A stretch of DNA of 64,000 nucleotides, taken from the NCBI RefSeq assembly GCF_009617755.1, contig NZ_BGZH01000001.1, positions 2,170,001 to 2,234,000 on the forward strand, in the 5' to 3' direction. The DNA comes from Marinobacter salsuginis (GTDB lineage: Bacteria > Pseudomonadota > Gammaproteobacteria > Pseudomonadales > Oleiphilaceae). The notes under the pieces are model-generated. The model was not told the DNA's origin, ran no database searches, and saw only the letters and a list, made by a program, of their open reading frames with translations. Position 1 is the stretch's first letter; each line of letters begins with the position of its first letter. Shown here one piece after another: positions 28,194-37,439 of the stretch. Both the position numbers and the translations under genes were made by a program.

Positions 28194-29018
28194 TCAGGGT
28201 GCCTCGAAGCTGGTCAGAAAGCCCGCTGGTAACTGGAGCCCCCAGTTTTCGACGAGTTGCCGGTATCGGCCATTGTCCACCAGTGGCGCCAACAGTTCGA
28301 GCATCTGGTCTGCACTGGCGGCGCCGCCCTTCCGGGCAATGATCCTGAGCTGGTAGCGCTGGTCCGGTTCACTCGATATCAGCAGTTTGTCCCAGTCTTC
28401 CGGATGCCTGGCCAGGTGCCGCTGCAGGTAGGAGTGACTGACAATCGCAACTTCCGCAACGGAAGGCCGATCGGCCTTTATCAGATTTATGTTGCGGCTG
28501 TGGCTGTCGGAAAATTCGATGTCGAATTTCTGCTCCAGCACGGACTTGTCGGTTTCGTACCCGGTAAAACCGTAGTGATAGCCGGAAATAGCGACGATGG
28601 ATCGCTTGTTCAGATCATCGAAGAATGAGGAATCTCTGCCGTCCTTTTTGAGAGCAACGTACAGTTCTTCGTCAGCCAGGATTGGGCGGGTAATGTCTAC
28701 CTCTTTCTGAGTCCAGCCCCAGTCGGGGCTTTCAAAGAAGATGACGTCATAGAGACCGGCATCAAAATCCAGATAGCGGCGCTTGGGCGAGGTATGAAAG
28801 ACCCGGAAGGAGACCGTTGGGTGGGCGTATTCGAGTTCCTGAAGCAGATCGCCCAGCAGGCCTGTGGCTTGCCCGTTGTCGTCAACATTGGCAATCGGAG
28901 GAAAGTGGTAAACGCCCACAGTGATTTCGGTTTCGTTTGCATGAACCAACCCCGCTGCCAGCGTAATGGCGGCAGCAAGGATGGCCAGTAGTCTCCGTAT
29001 ATGGGGTCGAGCGGACAC
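28194..29018 (-). CDS. Periplasmic solute-binding protein (SBP_bac_3 type)
   Basis: The GTG-started 274-residue protein has a Sec signal peptide (RRLLAILAAAITLAAGLVHA, cut near residue 27) and then TEITVGVYHFPPIANVDDNG, the beginning of a family 3 periplasmic binding domain. It continues with GLLGDLLQELEYAHPTVSFR and VIFFESPDWGWTQKEVDITRPI. No transporter permease or kinase gene is beside it, so it may be a sensor domain or part of an unlinked uptake system. It is convergent with the DUF748 gene, two bases apart. Confidence 0.8.
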   Translation of the reverse strand: MSARPHIRRLLAILAAAITLAAGLVHANETEITVGVYHFPPIANVDDNGQATGLLGDLLQELEYAHPTVSFRVFHTSPKRRYLDFDAGLYDVIFFESPDWGWTQKEVDITRPILADEELYVALKKDGRDSSFFDDLNKRSIVAISGYHYGFTGYETDKSVLEQKFDIEFSDSHSRNINLIKADRPSVAEVAIVSHSYLQRHLARHPEDWDKLLISSEPDQRYQLRIIARKGGAASADQMLELLAPLVDNGRYRQLVENWGLQLPAGFLTSFEAP

Positions 29019-29124
29019 AATATTCCCGGTTATGTAACAATTGAGTACGTATTCAGAATAGCACGGGGATTTTGTGCACCTGAAGCAAAAGATTATGAAC
29101 TAACGCAAAACAGGTCTGTGAGTG

Positions 29125-29718
29125 ATGGGTAACATTGCCAGCCATTTTTTCGCCTATGTCTCCCGCTTGCGATGGATCAAACGTTGGGGGCTGATGCGCA
29201 ATGCCATTGAGGAAAACGTGGCCACCCATTCCTGGGAGGTGGCAACCCTGGCCCATGCGCTTGCCATGATCCGCAACCGGCATTTCGGTGGCCAGGTGAA
29301 CGCCGACCGTATTGCCGCGGCCGCGCTGTACCATGATGCGACGGAGGTGATTACCGGTGATATGCCGACACCGGTGAAATACCATTCAAAGGTGATGCGA
29401 GAGGCATTCGGGGACATTGAGCATAAGGCAGAGGCGGAACTGTTGGCGTTGTTGCCAGAGGACCTGCGAGAGGATTTTTCACCTTATGTTCGGGAGTCTC
29501 GGCTACCGGCAGAAGACCGGGAACTGATCAAGGCCGCCGACAGGCTGTCGGCGTGGCTCAAGTGCCAGGCGGAGATCCGGGCCGGCAACAAAGAGTTCGA
29601 GCCGGCCGCCCAACAGATTCGCAACCGTCTGGAAGAAGACGGATTGCCAGAGGTTGCCTATTTCCTGAAGGTATTCGCCCCCAGTTACGACCAACCCCTG
29701 GACAATCTCCTGGGTTGA
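29125..29718 (+). CDS. yfbR: 5'-deoxynucleotidase (YfbR-like HD protein)
   Basis: The 197-residue HD-domain enzyme removes phosphate from deoxynucleoside 5'-monophosphates. The product begins GNIASHFFAYVSRLRWIKRWGLMRN and shows the family's NVATHSWEVATLAHAL (His 33-type ligand), ALYHDATEVITGDMPTPVKY (HD motif) and IKAADRLSAWLKCQAE. The ATG at 29125 is preferred over a GTG one codon upstream; the ribosome-binding site is AGG-like and weak. It is convergent with the stomatin gene, 14 bases apart. Confidence 0.93.
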   Translation: MGNIASHFFAYVSRLRWIKRWGLMRNAIEENVATHSWEVATLAHALAMIRNRHFGGQVNADRIAAAALYHDATEVITGDMPTPVKYHSKVMREAFGDIEHKAEAELLALLPEDLREDFSPYVRESRLPAEDRELIKAADRLSAWLKCQAEIRAGNKEFEPAAQQIRNRLEEDGLPEVAYFLKVFAPSYDQPLDNLLG

Positions 29719-29732
29719 CGGGTTCTCGGGGC

Positions 29733-30767
29733 TTAGCTGTTGCCAGCCGCGCCGACCATCCCGCCGCGCAGGCCATCGCACTGCAGATGCTGGCGAACCG
29801 TGTCCTCGGGGCTGCCGGCCAGTTCGCGGAACATGCCCATGGAGCCGAGCAGCGCTGAGGATTCGTAGGGTACGAACACCCGCTCGCCCTCTTTCGCCAT
29901 ATTGGGCAGAACCTTGATATAGCTCTGGCCCAGAAGGTAGCCAATAACCGTCTGCTTGTTCTCTTCAGAGTCGCCCATGGCGCTGAGTACCAGACGGATG
30001 GACTCCTGCTCACCCTGGGCCCGGAGAATGGCCGACTCCTTGTCGCCCTGGGCATTCAGAATGGCGGATTCGCGCTGGCCCTGTGCCATGGCGATAGCCG
30101 CCGACTTTTCCCCCTCGGCTTCGGTGACTGTGGCCCGGCGCTTGCGCTCGGCCGCCATCTGCAACCGCATGGCTTCTTCCACTTCTTCCGGCATGCTGAT
30201 GTCCTGGACTTCCACCCGGGTAAGCTTGACGCCCCACTTGGAAGCGGCCTCTTCCATCTCGGCTTGGATGGCGTTGTTCACCTCGCTGCGGGATTCAAAC
30301 AGCTTGTCCAGCTCCATCTTGCCCACCACCGAGCGCAGGGTAGTTTTGGCCAGAACCTCCACCGCCTGGCTCATGTTGGCAACTTCGTAAACGGCCCGGC
30401 GCGGGTCAATGATCTGGTAATACAGGGCGCCATTGATCTTCACCGTGACGTTGTCGGTGGTCACCACCGGCTGTCCAGGGAAGTCCATAACCGTTTCCCG
30501 GCGGTCAATCCGGACCTCATCGCTAATCACCGGATGGTAGTCTTCGCCCATGCGGACGTAGCGAATCATGGTGATTGGGCGTGGCCGCTCGATGAAGGGG
30601 ATGATGATGTTCACGCCACTTTCAAGAATGCGATTAAAAGAACCCAGCCGCTCAATGACCATGACTTCGGATTGGCGAACGATGACCAGTCCCTTGGCAA
30701 TGATGAAGATGCCAATAGCGACCAGGATCAGGCTGATGATCAGCCCGGGTGAAAGATACTGTTCCAT
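29733..30767 (-). CDS. SPFH/band 7 protein (stomatin-like, QmcA type)
   Basis: The 344-residue protein has an N-terminal membrane segment (LIISLILVAIGIFIIAKGLV) and an SPFH domain: VIERLGSFNRILESGVNIIIPF, TKVEVQDISMPEEVEEAM-like segment, then a coiled-coil Ala/Glu/Gln-rich region (AAERKRRATVTEAEGEKSAA). These scaffold proteins form membrane microdomains and assist proteases. It follows the NfeD gene (stop of NfeD at 30770, start here at 30767) with a near overlap, the conserved NfeD-stomatin pairing, so co-translation is likely. Confidence 0.92.
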   Translation of the reverse strand: MEQYLSPGLIISLILVAIGIFIIAKGLVIVRQSEVMVIERLGSFNRILESGVNIIIPFIERPRPITMIRYVRMGEDYHPVISDEVRIDRRETVMDFPGQPVVTTDNVTVKINGALYYQIIDPRRAVYEVANMSQAVEVLAKTTLRSVVGKMELDKLFESRSEVNNAIQAEMEEAASKWGVKLTRVEVQDISMPEEVEEAMRLQMAAERKRRATVTEAEGEKSAAIAMAQGQRESAILNAQGDKESAILRAQGEQESIRLVLSAMGDSEENKQTVIGYLLGQSYIKVLPNMAKEGERVFVPYESSALLGSMGMFRELAGSPEDTVRQHLQCDGLRGGMVGAAGNS

Positions 30768-30769
30768 GC

Positions 30770-31228
30770 TTACTGTTCCTTGTGTGTGATCGTCTCAACA
30801 ACGGCGGTCGTGCCGTCAAACTGTTTGAAAATGACGTCGGTTCCTTCCGGAAGGTCGGTTTCTCCGGTGTCAGTGACCCGCAGGCGATAGAAATCGCCGT
30901 TGACCTTGATGCCCGTGGCACCATCGAAATCCCGTTTCTGGGTCTGGTAACGCCGGCCTTGCTCCACGCCGGTGCCGGTCGTGCCATAGGCCACGCCTCT
31001 GGGAGAGAAGCGTGGTCGTATCCAGCGAATGGCGACAGGCACCAGGATTCCCGAGAACACCCCCATGCCGGCGAGCTGCCACTCAAATGGTACGCCCAGA
31101 AAAGCCAGCAAGGCGGTCAGCGCCGCGGCAATGCCCAGGGCCAGAAGTAACAGAACACCCGAGGCCAGTTCAGCCAGGCTCAGCACCAGCGCCAGGATCA
31201 GCCAGAAATGCGTAAGACTCCATTCCAT
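30770..31228 (-). CDS. NfeD-family membrane protein
   Basis: The ATG at 31228 is chosen because the mature-looking start MEWSLTHFWLILALVLSLAE gives the usual short NfeD length (152 residues); the longer open frame upstream is not typical. Two to three membrane helices (LLLALGIAAALTALLAFLG) are followed by a soluble OB-fold domain (GIKVNGDFYRLRVTDTG). NfeD proteins partner SPFH proteins in membrane quality control. It is immediately upstream of the stomatin gene and in the same operon. Confidence 0.88.
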   Translation of the reverse strand: MEWSLTHFWLILALVLSLAELASGVLLLLALGIAAALTALLAFLGVPFEWQLAGMGVFSGILVPVAIRWIRPRFSPRGVAYGTTGTGVEQGRRYQTQKRDFDGATGIKVNGDFYRLRVTDTGETDLPEGTDVIFKQFDGTTAVVETITHKEQ

Positions 31229-31433
31229 AAAGAAAATCCACAGGTTCGGGGAAGGGGGAGGCTCGGTGTCGCACACCGGCCGTCGGCATCGGATTGTACC
31301 GGAAACCGGATGCCGCGTCAGAGGGTGGCCGGAGTGCCATGTGGCCTGGTTCACTAAAGCCATATCCCCCGGACAGGCAATTGTTAGAGTATCTGCTTTA
31401 ATTGCCAGAGCAAACAACAAGAGGTCCGTGACC

Positions 31434-32249
31434 ATGAAGAATCTGAAGAACAAAGTTGCCGTTGTTACCGGTGCCGGCTCGGGTATCGGGCGCGCGCTCG
31501 CCAAGTCCCTGGCGGACCGGGGCTGCCGGCTGGCGTTGTCTGACGTCAATGAGGCCGGCCTGGCGGAAACGGCGGAAGCGCTCGGGAATGCCGACGTGAA
31601 GACCTACCGGCTGGATGTCTCGGATCGGGATGCCATCTTTGCCCATGCCGAGGAGGTTGCAAAAGACTTTGGTCAGGTCAATCTGGTCATCAACAACGCG
31701 GGCGTGGCACTGTCTGCAACGGTGCGTGAGATGACCGACGAGGACTTCAAATGGGTCATGGACATTGACTTCTGGGGTGTTGCCCACGGCACCCGTGCCT
31801 TCCTGCCACATCTGATTGCCTCGGGCGATGGCCATGTGGTGAATGTGTCCAGCGTGTTCGGCCTGATCGGCGTGCCCAAACAGAGCGCCTACAACGCCGC
31901 CAAGTTTGCGGTACGCGGATTCACCGAAGCCCTCAGGCAGGAAATGAAGCTGGAAAACCAGCCGGTGGCGGTGAGTTGTGTGCACCCCGGTGGAATCCGC
32001 ACCAACATTGCCAATGCCGCGCGTATGGGCAAGTCCGAGAATGCCGTCGCCCAGCGCAAGGGTTTCGACAAGCTCGCCATGACCACGCCCGAGAAAGCGG
32101 CGGAGACCATTGTGAAAGGCATCCTCAAGAACGAGTCCCGCATCCTGGTAGGCCCGGACGCCTGGGGTATCGACGCCATCAACCGTCTGCTGGGTTCCGC
32201 TTATCAGCCTTTGGTGGAACGCTTCTCTCGCAAGAACCTGTATGTCTGA
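31434..32249 (+). CDS. Short-chain dehydrogenase/reductase
   Basis: The 271-residue NAD(P)-dependent oxidoreductase has the classical SDR motifs: cofactor loop TGAGSGIGRALAKSLADRGC (start), NNAGVALSAT, a catalytic VNVSSVFGLIGVPKQSAYNAAK-type region with Tyr-x-x-x-Lys (YNAAK), and PGGIRTNIANAA. The ATG at 31434 is in the normal place; the ORF continues upstream but that part overlaps the NfeD gene on the other strand. Substrate cannot be read from sequence. The end LVERFSRKNLYV resembles SDRs that reduce ketones or alcohols. Alone on its strand. Confidence 0.9.
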   Translation: MKNLKNKVAVVTGAGSGIGRALAKSLADRGCRLALSDVNEAGLAETAEALGNADVKTYRLDVSDRDAIFAHAEEVAKDFGQVNLVINNAGVALSATVREMTDEDFKWVMDIDFWGVAHGTRAFLPHLIASGDGHVVNVSSVFGLIGVPKQSAYNAAKFAVRGFTEALRQEMKLENQPVAVSCVHPGGIRTNIANAARMGKSENAVAQRKGFDKLAMTTPEKAAETIVKGILKNESRILVGPDAWGIDAINRLLGSAYQPLVERFSRKNLYV

Positions 32250-32355
32250 TGCGTGCGGCTGAGTGTCAGGGGCCCGTGAAGAACCGGGCCTTCTGTACAT
32301 TTTACAAACAGTGTTTCGGGGCTATACTCGTAAGCTGATCCAAGGAAGAGTCAGC

Positions 32356-33456
32356 ATGAATACGCCTCACCATTCCGACCTGGGGGCCACACTGGAACAG
32401 AGCCGCTCAGGTCTGCGGGACAGCCATCGCCGCTCGTTGATGCGGCTGCTTTTTCTGATCACTGGCTCGGCACTGGTGGTTTTCGCATGCCTGCAGATTC
32501 TCAATGGTTTCCTCTGGGTGGGCATTGGTGAACTCTGTGCCAGCGCATTGCTGTTTTTCGGCGTCTGGCGCCTGAAATCCACGCCCCACCTGCAGCAATG
32601 GGTTTATGCCTATCTGGTGCCTCTGTTCGCATTTTTCCTCGTGATAATGCTGCTGCCAGAAGCCTCGGTGTCCGCTTTCGTCTGGGTGCTGATGATGCCG
32701 GTTCTTGCCTACCTGCTGCTCGGCAAGAAAGAAGGCATGATTCTCAGCGCGCCCTTCATGATCGTCGGCGGCGTCATCTACTACATCCACCTTGGCCAGG
32801 TCGGCAGCCCCCACGCGATGATCGATCTGCTCAACATGGTGTTGTGCGGTGCCCTGATGCTGGCCTTCATTCACCTGTATGAGGGCCGCCGCGAAGAGGC
32901 CGAGCAGCGCCTGGTGGATATGGCCCAGACTGATGCGCTGACGGGCCTCGCCAATCGCAGCAACTTCCAGGGCACATTGAATCGGACCATCGCCGAGTGT
33001 GATCGCAGCGGAGCCGGTTTTGCTCTCGTGGTCATGGACATTGACCACTTCAAGCTTGTGAACGACACCCTGGGCCACGAGGCCGGAGACTATGTTCTCA
33101 AAAACATCAGCCGATGCCTGACCGAGCGCCTGAGAAACACGGACTTCGTCGGCCGCCTCGGTGGCGAGGAGTTCGGCCTGATTCTGCGGGATGTGAAGCC
33201 GGCGGATGCGTTTGTCCTGATGGATGAGCTGCGCCAGCGGATTGCTGAACGCGATTTGCCCTATGGTGATGCCCGTATCCGGGTGACCGCCTCCTTCGGG
33301 GTTGCCCAGTGGCCAGAACACGGCCGGGAAGCCGAAGGTCTGCTCCGGGTTGCGGACCGCTGGCTGTACAGTGGCAAGCGGGCCGGTCGAAATCGGGTGG
33401 TCGGCGCCGGCCATAACCCCCGCCAGCTTGAGATTCTGACTGTCGAAGCGAGCTGA
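32356..33456 (+). CDS. Diguanylate cyclase with membrane domain
   Basis: The 366-residue protein makes cyclic di-GMP. About five hydrophobic segments (residues 30-185) precede a GGDEF domain: TDALTGLANRSNFQGTLNRT, MDIDHFKLVNDTLGHEAGD (metal and substrate binding) and GRLGGEEFGLIL, an intact active site. RNTD followed by five residues before GGEEF forms the product-inhibition I-site. The ATG at 32356 has AAGGAAGAG upstream. No other signalling domain is present, so the signal is probably sensed by the membrane part. Confidence 0.93.
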   Translation: MNTPHHSDLGATLEQSRSGLRDSHRRSLMRLLFLITGSALVVFACLQILNGFLWVGIGELCASALLFFGVWRLKSTPHLQQWVYAYLVPLFAFFLVIMLLPEASVSAFVWVLMMPVLAYLLLGKKEGMILSAPFMIVGGVIYYIHLGQVGSPHAMIDLLNMVLCGALMLAFIHLYEGRREEAEQRLVDMAQTDALTGLANRSNFQGTLNRTIAECDRSGAGFALVVMDIDHFKLVNDTLGHEAGDYVLKNISRCLTERLRNTDFVGRLGGEEFGLILRDVKPADAFVLMDELRQRIAERDLPYGDARIRVTASFGVAQWPEHGREAEGLLRVADRWLYSGKRAGRNRVVGAGHNPRQLEILTVEAS

Positions 33457-33504
33457 TTGCGGTATTCTTGGGGCAATCATTTCCCTGCAAGATTGACCTG
33501 ACCC

Positions 33505-34284
33505 ATGTGTGAACTGCTGGCCATGAGCGCCAATACGCCCACTGACCTGTGTTTCAGCTTCACCGGCCTCACCCGCCGCGGCGGCCAGACCGGCCCCCAC
33601 AAGGACGGTTGGGGTGTGGCCTTCTACGAGGGCAAAGGCGTCCGTGCCTTCCACGACGCCGATGCCAGCGCCAGTTCCCGAATCGCCGAAGTGGTCCAGA
33701 CCCACCCGATCAAAAGCGAAGTAGCCATCTGCCACATCCGCCAGGCCAACGTTGGCGACATCTGCCTGGCCAATACACATCCGTTCATGCGCGAACTCTG
33801 GGGCCGCTACTGGGTCTTCGCCCATAACGGCCAGCTCTCCGGTTTCCGTTCGAATCCCGGCTTCTACGAGCCGGTCGGAACCACCGACAGCGAGGCGCTG
33901 TTCTGCGATATTCTTAACCACCTTCGAACGCACTGCGATCGCAATACCGGAACCGATGAAATCATCGACCGCCTGGTCCGGTTGTCCGTCGCCTACGCCA
34001 GCCAGGGCGTTTTCAACCTCCTACTGAGTAACGGTGATTGGCTGTTCACTTACTGCACCACCAAAATGGCCAGCATCACCCGGAGAGCCCCGTTTGGTCC
34101 TGCACGTCTGAAAGACGCCGATGTAACGGTGGATTTCGAATCGGAAACGACGCCCAATGACATCGTCAGCGTGATCGTTACTGAACCTCTGACCACAGAT
34201 GAAAAGTGGGATGTTTACCAGCCAGGTGAATGGCGGCTTTGGCGGAAGGGCGAGGTTATTCGCTCTGGCGTGGCAACAGCATAG
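33505..34284 (+). CDS. Class II glutamine amidotransferase (YafJ-like)
   Basis: The 259-residue protein begins MCELLAMSANTPTDLCFS, placing the catalytic Cys at position 2 as in class II amidotransferases. Further motifs are TGPHKDGWGVAFY, HIRQANVGDICLANTHPF, and FAHNGQLSGF with the conserved Asn-Gly. It is a stand-alone GATase2 domain of the YafJ type, whose acceptor is unknown. It follows the diguanylate cyclase by 48 bases. Convergent with the metal-dependent hydrolase gene across hairpin copy b. Confidence 0.88.
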   Translation: MCELLAMSANTPTDLCFSFTGLTRRGGQTGPHKDGWGVAFYEGKGVRAFHDADASASSRIAEVVQTHPIKSEVAICHIRQANVGDICLANTHPFMRELWGRYWVFAHNGQLSGFRSNPGFYEPVGTTDSEALFCDILNHLRTHCDRNTGTDEIIDRLVRLSVAYASQGVFNLLLSNGDWLFTYCTTKMASITRRAPFGPARLKDADVTVDFESETTPNDIVSVIVTEPLTTDEKWDVYQPGEWRLWRKGEVIRSGVATA

Positions 34285-34315
34285 CCTTGCGCATAGTCGG
34301 ATCAAGCGAGTGAGT

Positions 34316-34396
34316 GGGTGGGGGTGGCTTTTCTGCAGGGAAAAAATGTCTGAGCGCAGCGAGTTGTTTTTCCCGGAAGAAAAGCCACCCCCACCC
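34316..34396 (-). repeat. Conserved-loop extragenic hairpin, copy b
   Basis: The loop, in minus orientation, lies at 34346-34366 with one base change from the core (GAGCGCAGCGAG). Left arm starting GGGTGGGGGTGGCTTTTC pairs with right arm ending GAAAAGCCACCCCCACCC, about 30 bp with few mismatches. It sits between two convergent genes. Confidence 0.9.
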
Positions 34397-34418
34397 GCTT
34401 GCCGCGTAACTCCAAAGC

Positions 34419-35324
34419 CTACTGAAGCGTTCTGCGATTACCTTTCTTGTATTGCGGTGCGATGTGCGCCTGGATTTCTTCCTTGAAACGGGCAATCAGG
34501 TCGCTGTTGTCGTGATCCCAGGGATGAAAACCGGGCTTGAAATACTCCAGCCATGTGGGAATCAGGCTGGAGAAGGTGCCGTTCAGGCCCCACAGGCGCC
34601 AGAGACCTGAGGCCGTGTCTTTCAATGAGAAATTCTTGCGGTCGTTCAGCATCATCCGGCTGGTGAAGTAGGTGCTCATCACCCCCAGGGCGGCGGTGCT
34701 GAAAGCGAGATAAAAGGTTCTTTCGGCGTAGGTGCCGCCTGCTGCCTGGAATACGTCGTAGGCTACCGCCTTGTGCTCCGTTTCCTCGATTGCATGCCAA
34801 ACCCATAGCGGGCGCATGGTCTCGTCCATGTCCTGGCGAACATCGTCACGTTCCAGCAGCATGCCGGCCATCATAGCGGTCAGGTGCTCCAGGGCACAGG
34901 TGATGGCCAGCTGATGCCGTTTGGGCAGTTTCTTGGCGATGCCCAGAACCACCTCCAGATGCTTTTCCAGCTCTTCCACCGGCATGCCCTGGTCTCGGAC
35001 GTGCTGGTTCATAGCAATGTGCTCCAGGGAGTGCATGGCCTCCTGGCCAATGAACCCGCGTATCTCCTCTTTGAGCTTGGGATCGGAGATCTTGTCCCGG
35101 AACGCCCTTACCGAATCGACAAAGAACTGCTCGCCCTGGGGGAACAGCACCGAGAGCGCATTCATGATGTGGCTGATGGTGTAGCTGTTGTCGACCCAGT
35201 AACGGGGTACCTGCTCGCCAAACTCGAACCCCATGCGCTGGGCGATGATGGTGACGTTGTCCGGGGTGTTTGAGGCCCGGGTAACGGGAGCCGCTTTGTT
35301 TTCTGCGGTTTTGTTGCTCAGCAT
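34419..35324 (-). CDS. Predicted metal-dependent hydrolase (PF10118 type)
   Basis: The ATG at 35324 has GAGGAG at the proper distance, so 301 residues are annotated although the frame extends to 35354. The protein shows RYWVDNSYTISHIMNALSVL, FIGQEAMHSLEHIAMNQHV (HxxEH) and LWVWHAIEETEHKAVAYDVF (HxxEETEHK), a ferritin-like di-metal helical pattern typical of this family. No signal peptide; one hydrophobic segment near the C-terminal half (TFYLAFSTAALGVMSTYFT). Substrate unknown. It is divergent from the AraC-type regulator, 225 bases away, which may control it. Confidence 0.85.
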   Translation of the reverse strand: MLSNKTAENKAAPVTRASNTPDNVTIIAQRMGFEFGEQVPRYWVDNSYTISHIMNALSVLFPQGEQFFVDSVRAFRDKISDPKLKEEIRGFIGQEAMHSLEHIAMNQHVRDQGMPVEELEKHLEVVLGIAKKLPKRHQLAITCALEHLTAMMAGMLLERDDVRQDMDETMRPLWVWHAIEETEHKAVAYDVFQAAGGTYAERTFYLAFSTAALGVMSTYFTSRMMLNDRKNFSLKDTASGLWRLWGLNGTFSSLIPTWLEYFKPGFHPWDHDNSDLIARFKEEIQAHIAPQYKKGNRRTLQ

Positions 35325-35549
35325 GTGTGTACTCCTCACTCTGGCTGATGTCATGGCTCCAGTGTGGGGCAGTCAACGTCGGGCAGGAATGCGCAAATGG
35401 GACGCCAGTCGATCAGGATGGGACACGGCCCGGGATTTGATTGGCCATGCTGACGGCGAGCATGGTGTACCGGGCCCCACTGTAGCGGCAAGAGGCATCT
35501 GATAGAGTCAGTTGAAGTGCTTCAGCCACCCCAATAATAAGGAATGCCA

Positions 35550-36656
35550 ATGAGCCCAACTGGTCCGGACAAAGAACGGCAGATGCTGGGATTGTTCCTG
35601 GTGCCGGGCGCTTACCTGCGGGTCTTGGCCGAAACCGTCCGGCAACTGGGGTATAACGACCGGTCACTCTATGAAGGGCTCGAATTCTCCGCGGACGATC
35701 TCAAGTCCAACGACAGCCGGGTCTTTGTCACCGATGCCATCATCATGGCCAAGCGGGCCGTGAACCTGGCCGGGCAGGACGGTCTCAGTTTCATGCTGGC
35801 CCGCGAACTGCGCCTGACCATTCACGGCACCCTGGGCTTCGCGGCCCTCACCAGCCCCACCTTCGCCGATGCCCTGGATTCCGTGCGCCGTTACCTGCAT
35901 TTGCGGGTGCCGTTCCTCAGTATGAGCCAGTCCGAAGCAGGGGATCAGGTGCTGGTAAAGCTGTGCACCGAATTCGAAGTGCCCGGCCTCTATCCGTTTC
36001 TCGCCGAGACCGTGAGCGCCACCCTGATCCTGCTGACCGAACAGCTCCTGGACCGGGAAGACGCTGCCAGACACGGCTTTCCTTTGGAAGACGGCAAGCT
36101 CCCGGGCGTCACCGTTCGCCTGAGCGCGCCGGAGCCGCTCTGCTACCGGCAGTTTGCGAACCAGCTACCGGTCCGATTCGAATACGGCCAGCCGGATGAA
36201 ATGATGGTGTTCCCCCGGGAGCTTCTGGAAGTGCGCATGCGCCTGGCCGACGCCGAAGCCTCCCGCATGGCCCGAGATCAGTGTGAGTTCGAGCTCCAGA
36301 AGGCCCTGAAAGAGCAGGGTGACATTGTCCTGGCCATCCGGAACATGCTCCGGATGATGCCCGGCCCCTTGCCGTCCCTGGAAGCCATGGCCGAGCGTTT
36401 CTGCGTCTCGTCCCGAACCCTGAAACGCCGGCTGGCCGACCGCGATACCAGCTACCGTGAAATCCTCGAGTCGGTTCTGAAAGACCGGGCGATCCAGTTA
36501 CTCCGCTATACCAACCAGTCCGTCAGCGAGATTGCCTATGAGTTGGGTTATGCGGACCTGTCCAACTTCAGCCGGGCTTTCCGAAAGTGGACCGGCAAGT
36601 CGGCCAGCGAGTTTCGTGAGGGTGGTCCGGATCCGGCTCCGGAGGTTGGTCCCTGA
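35550..36656 (+). CDS. AraC-family transcriptional regulator
   Basis: The second ATG at 35550 is favoured because AAGGA sits six bases before it, and immediately abuts the first ATG at 35544. The 368-residue product has an Arabinose_bd-type sensor domain (LRLTIHGTLGFAALTSPTF near residue 90) and a C-terminal double helix-turn-helix: LEAMAERFCVSSRTLKRRLA and VSEIAYELGYADLSNFSRAF. This layout is shared with OruR-like regulators of amino acid or lipid catabolism. Divergent from the metal-dependent hydrolase gene, its likeliest target. Hairpin copy c follows. Confidence 0.92.
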   Translation: MSPTGPDKERQMLGLFLVPGAYLRVLAETVRQLGYNDRSLYEGLEFSADDLKSNDSRVFVTDAIIMAKRAVNLAGQDGLSFMLARELRLTIHGTLGFAALTSPTFADALDSVRRYLHLRVPFLSMSQSEAGDQVLVKLCTEFEVPGLYPFLAETVSATLILLTEQLLDREDAARHGFPLEDGKLPGVTVRLSAPEPLCYRQFANQLPVRFEYGQPDEMMVFPRELLEVRMRLADAEASRMARDQCEFELQKALKEQGDIVLAIRNMLRMMPGPLPSLEAMAERFCVSSRTLKRRLADRDTSYREILESVLKDRAIQLLRYTNQSVSEIAYELGYADLSNFSRAFRKWTGKSASEFREGGPDPAPEVGP

Positions 36657-36691
36657 TCTTTCCGGGCCTCTTAGTTTGGAGCGTGGTCGCA

Positions 36692-36771
36692 GGGTGGGGC
36701 ATTATTTTTTCGGGTAAAAACAACTCGCTTCGCTCAGACATCTTTTTCCCCGAAAAAATAATGCCCCACCC
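36692..36771 (+). repeat. Conserved-loop extragenic hairpin, copy c (near-perfect)
   Basis: The core loop is at 36721-36741 in plus orientation. The left arm 36692-36720 (GGGTGGGGC, then ATTATTTTTTCGGG) pairs with 36742-36771 over about 29 bp with one mismatch. It forms an inverted pair with copy d, 127 bases away. Confidence 0.95.
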
Positions 36772-36860
36772 CACGCCCTGCTGACAGTTGAGAATGCCGT
36801 CCACGTTTTTATTGCACTGTCTTAATTTGTCTTTTCTTTCCTATGCCACAATGTGTGGAT

Positions 36861-36953
36861 GGACGGGGGGAAGGAATATTTTCCCGACAGGAAAAAGATG
36901 TCTGAGCGAAGCGAGTTGTTTTTCCCGACGGAAAAAATTCCTTCCCCCCGGCC
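36861..36953 (-). repeat. Conserved-loop extragenic hairpin, copy d
   Basis: The core loop in minus orientation is at 36898-36918. The arms start GGACGGGGGGAAGGAAT and end ATTCCTTCCCCCCGGCC, about 35 bp of pairing with small mismatches. Arms are unrelated to those of copy c. The 90-base spacer between copies c and d holds no gene. Confidence 0.92.
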
Positions 36954-37022
36954 AGCCCCCAAATCAACCAGGCTAGGGCCATAATTGAAACCAGACACCA
37001 ACCCAAAAGGATGAAAACGAAC

Positions 37023-37430
37023 ATGACCCAAAGGCCAGATACTCACAGCAAACTGATCGGCTACCTGCTCTGGATCTTCGGATTCCTTGGTTCCCACAGG
37101 TTTTACTACGGCAAACCCGTTACCGGCACCATCTGGTTCTTTACCCTGGGGCTGTTGTTCATCGGCTGGATCATCGACCTGTTCCTGATCCCGGCCATGG
37201 ACCGGGAGGCGGACCTGCGGTTCCGGGAAGGTGAAGTCAGTTACAACATCGGCTGGATCCTGCTGACCTTCCTGGGTGTGTTCGGGATTCACCGGATGTA
37301 CATGGGCAAGTGGATTACCGGCATCATCTACCTGTTGACCGGCGGCCTGTTCCTGATTGGTGTGCTGTATGACTTCTGGACCCTGAACAACCAGATCTCC
37401 ATCCGCAACGAAGAGCGCCGCTTCGGCTGA
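37023..37430 (+). CDS. TM2-domain membrane protein
   Basis: The 135-residue protein has two copies of the TM2 unit: KLIGYLLWIFGFLGSHRFYY with GLLFIGWIIDLFLIPAMD, then NIGWILLTFLGVFGIHRMYM with GLFLIGVLYDFWTLN. Each has a Gly-x-His-Arg-x-Tyr turn between two helices. Function unknown. Two ATG codons are possible (37011, immediately after AAAAGG, and 37023); the second has better spacing. Convergent with the wax ester synthase gene, ten bases apart. Confidence 0.85.
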   Translation: MTQRPDTHSKLIGYLLWIFGFLGSHRFYYGKPVTGTIWFFTLGLLFIGWIIDLFLIPAMDREADLRFREGEVSYNIGWILLTFLGVFGIHRMYMGKWITGIIYLLTGGLFLIGVLYDFWTLNNQISIRNEERRFG

Positions 37431-37439
37431 TCGAGCTGC

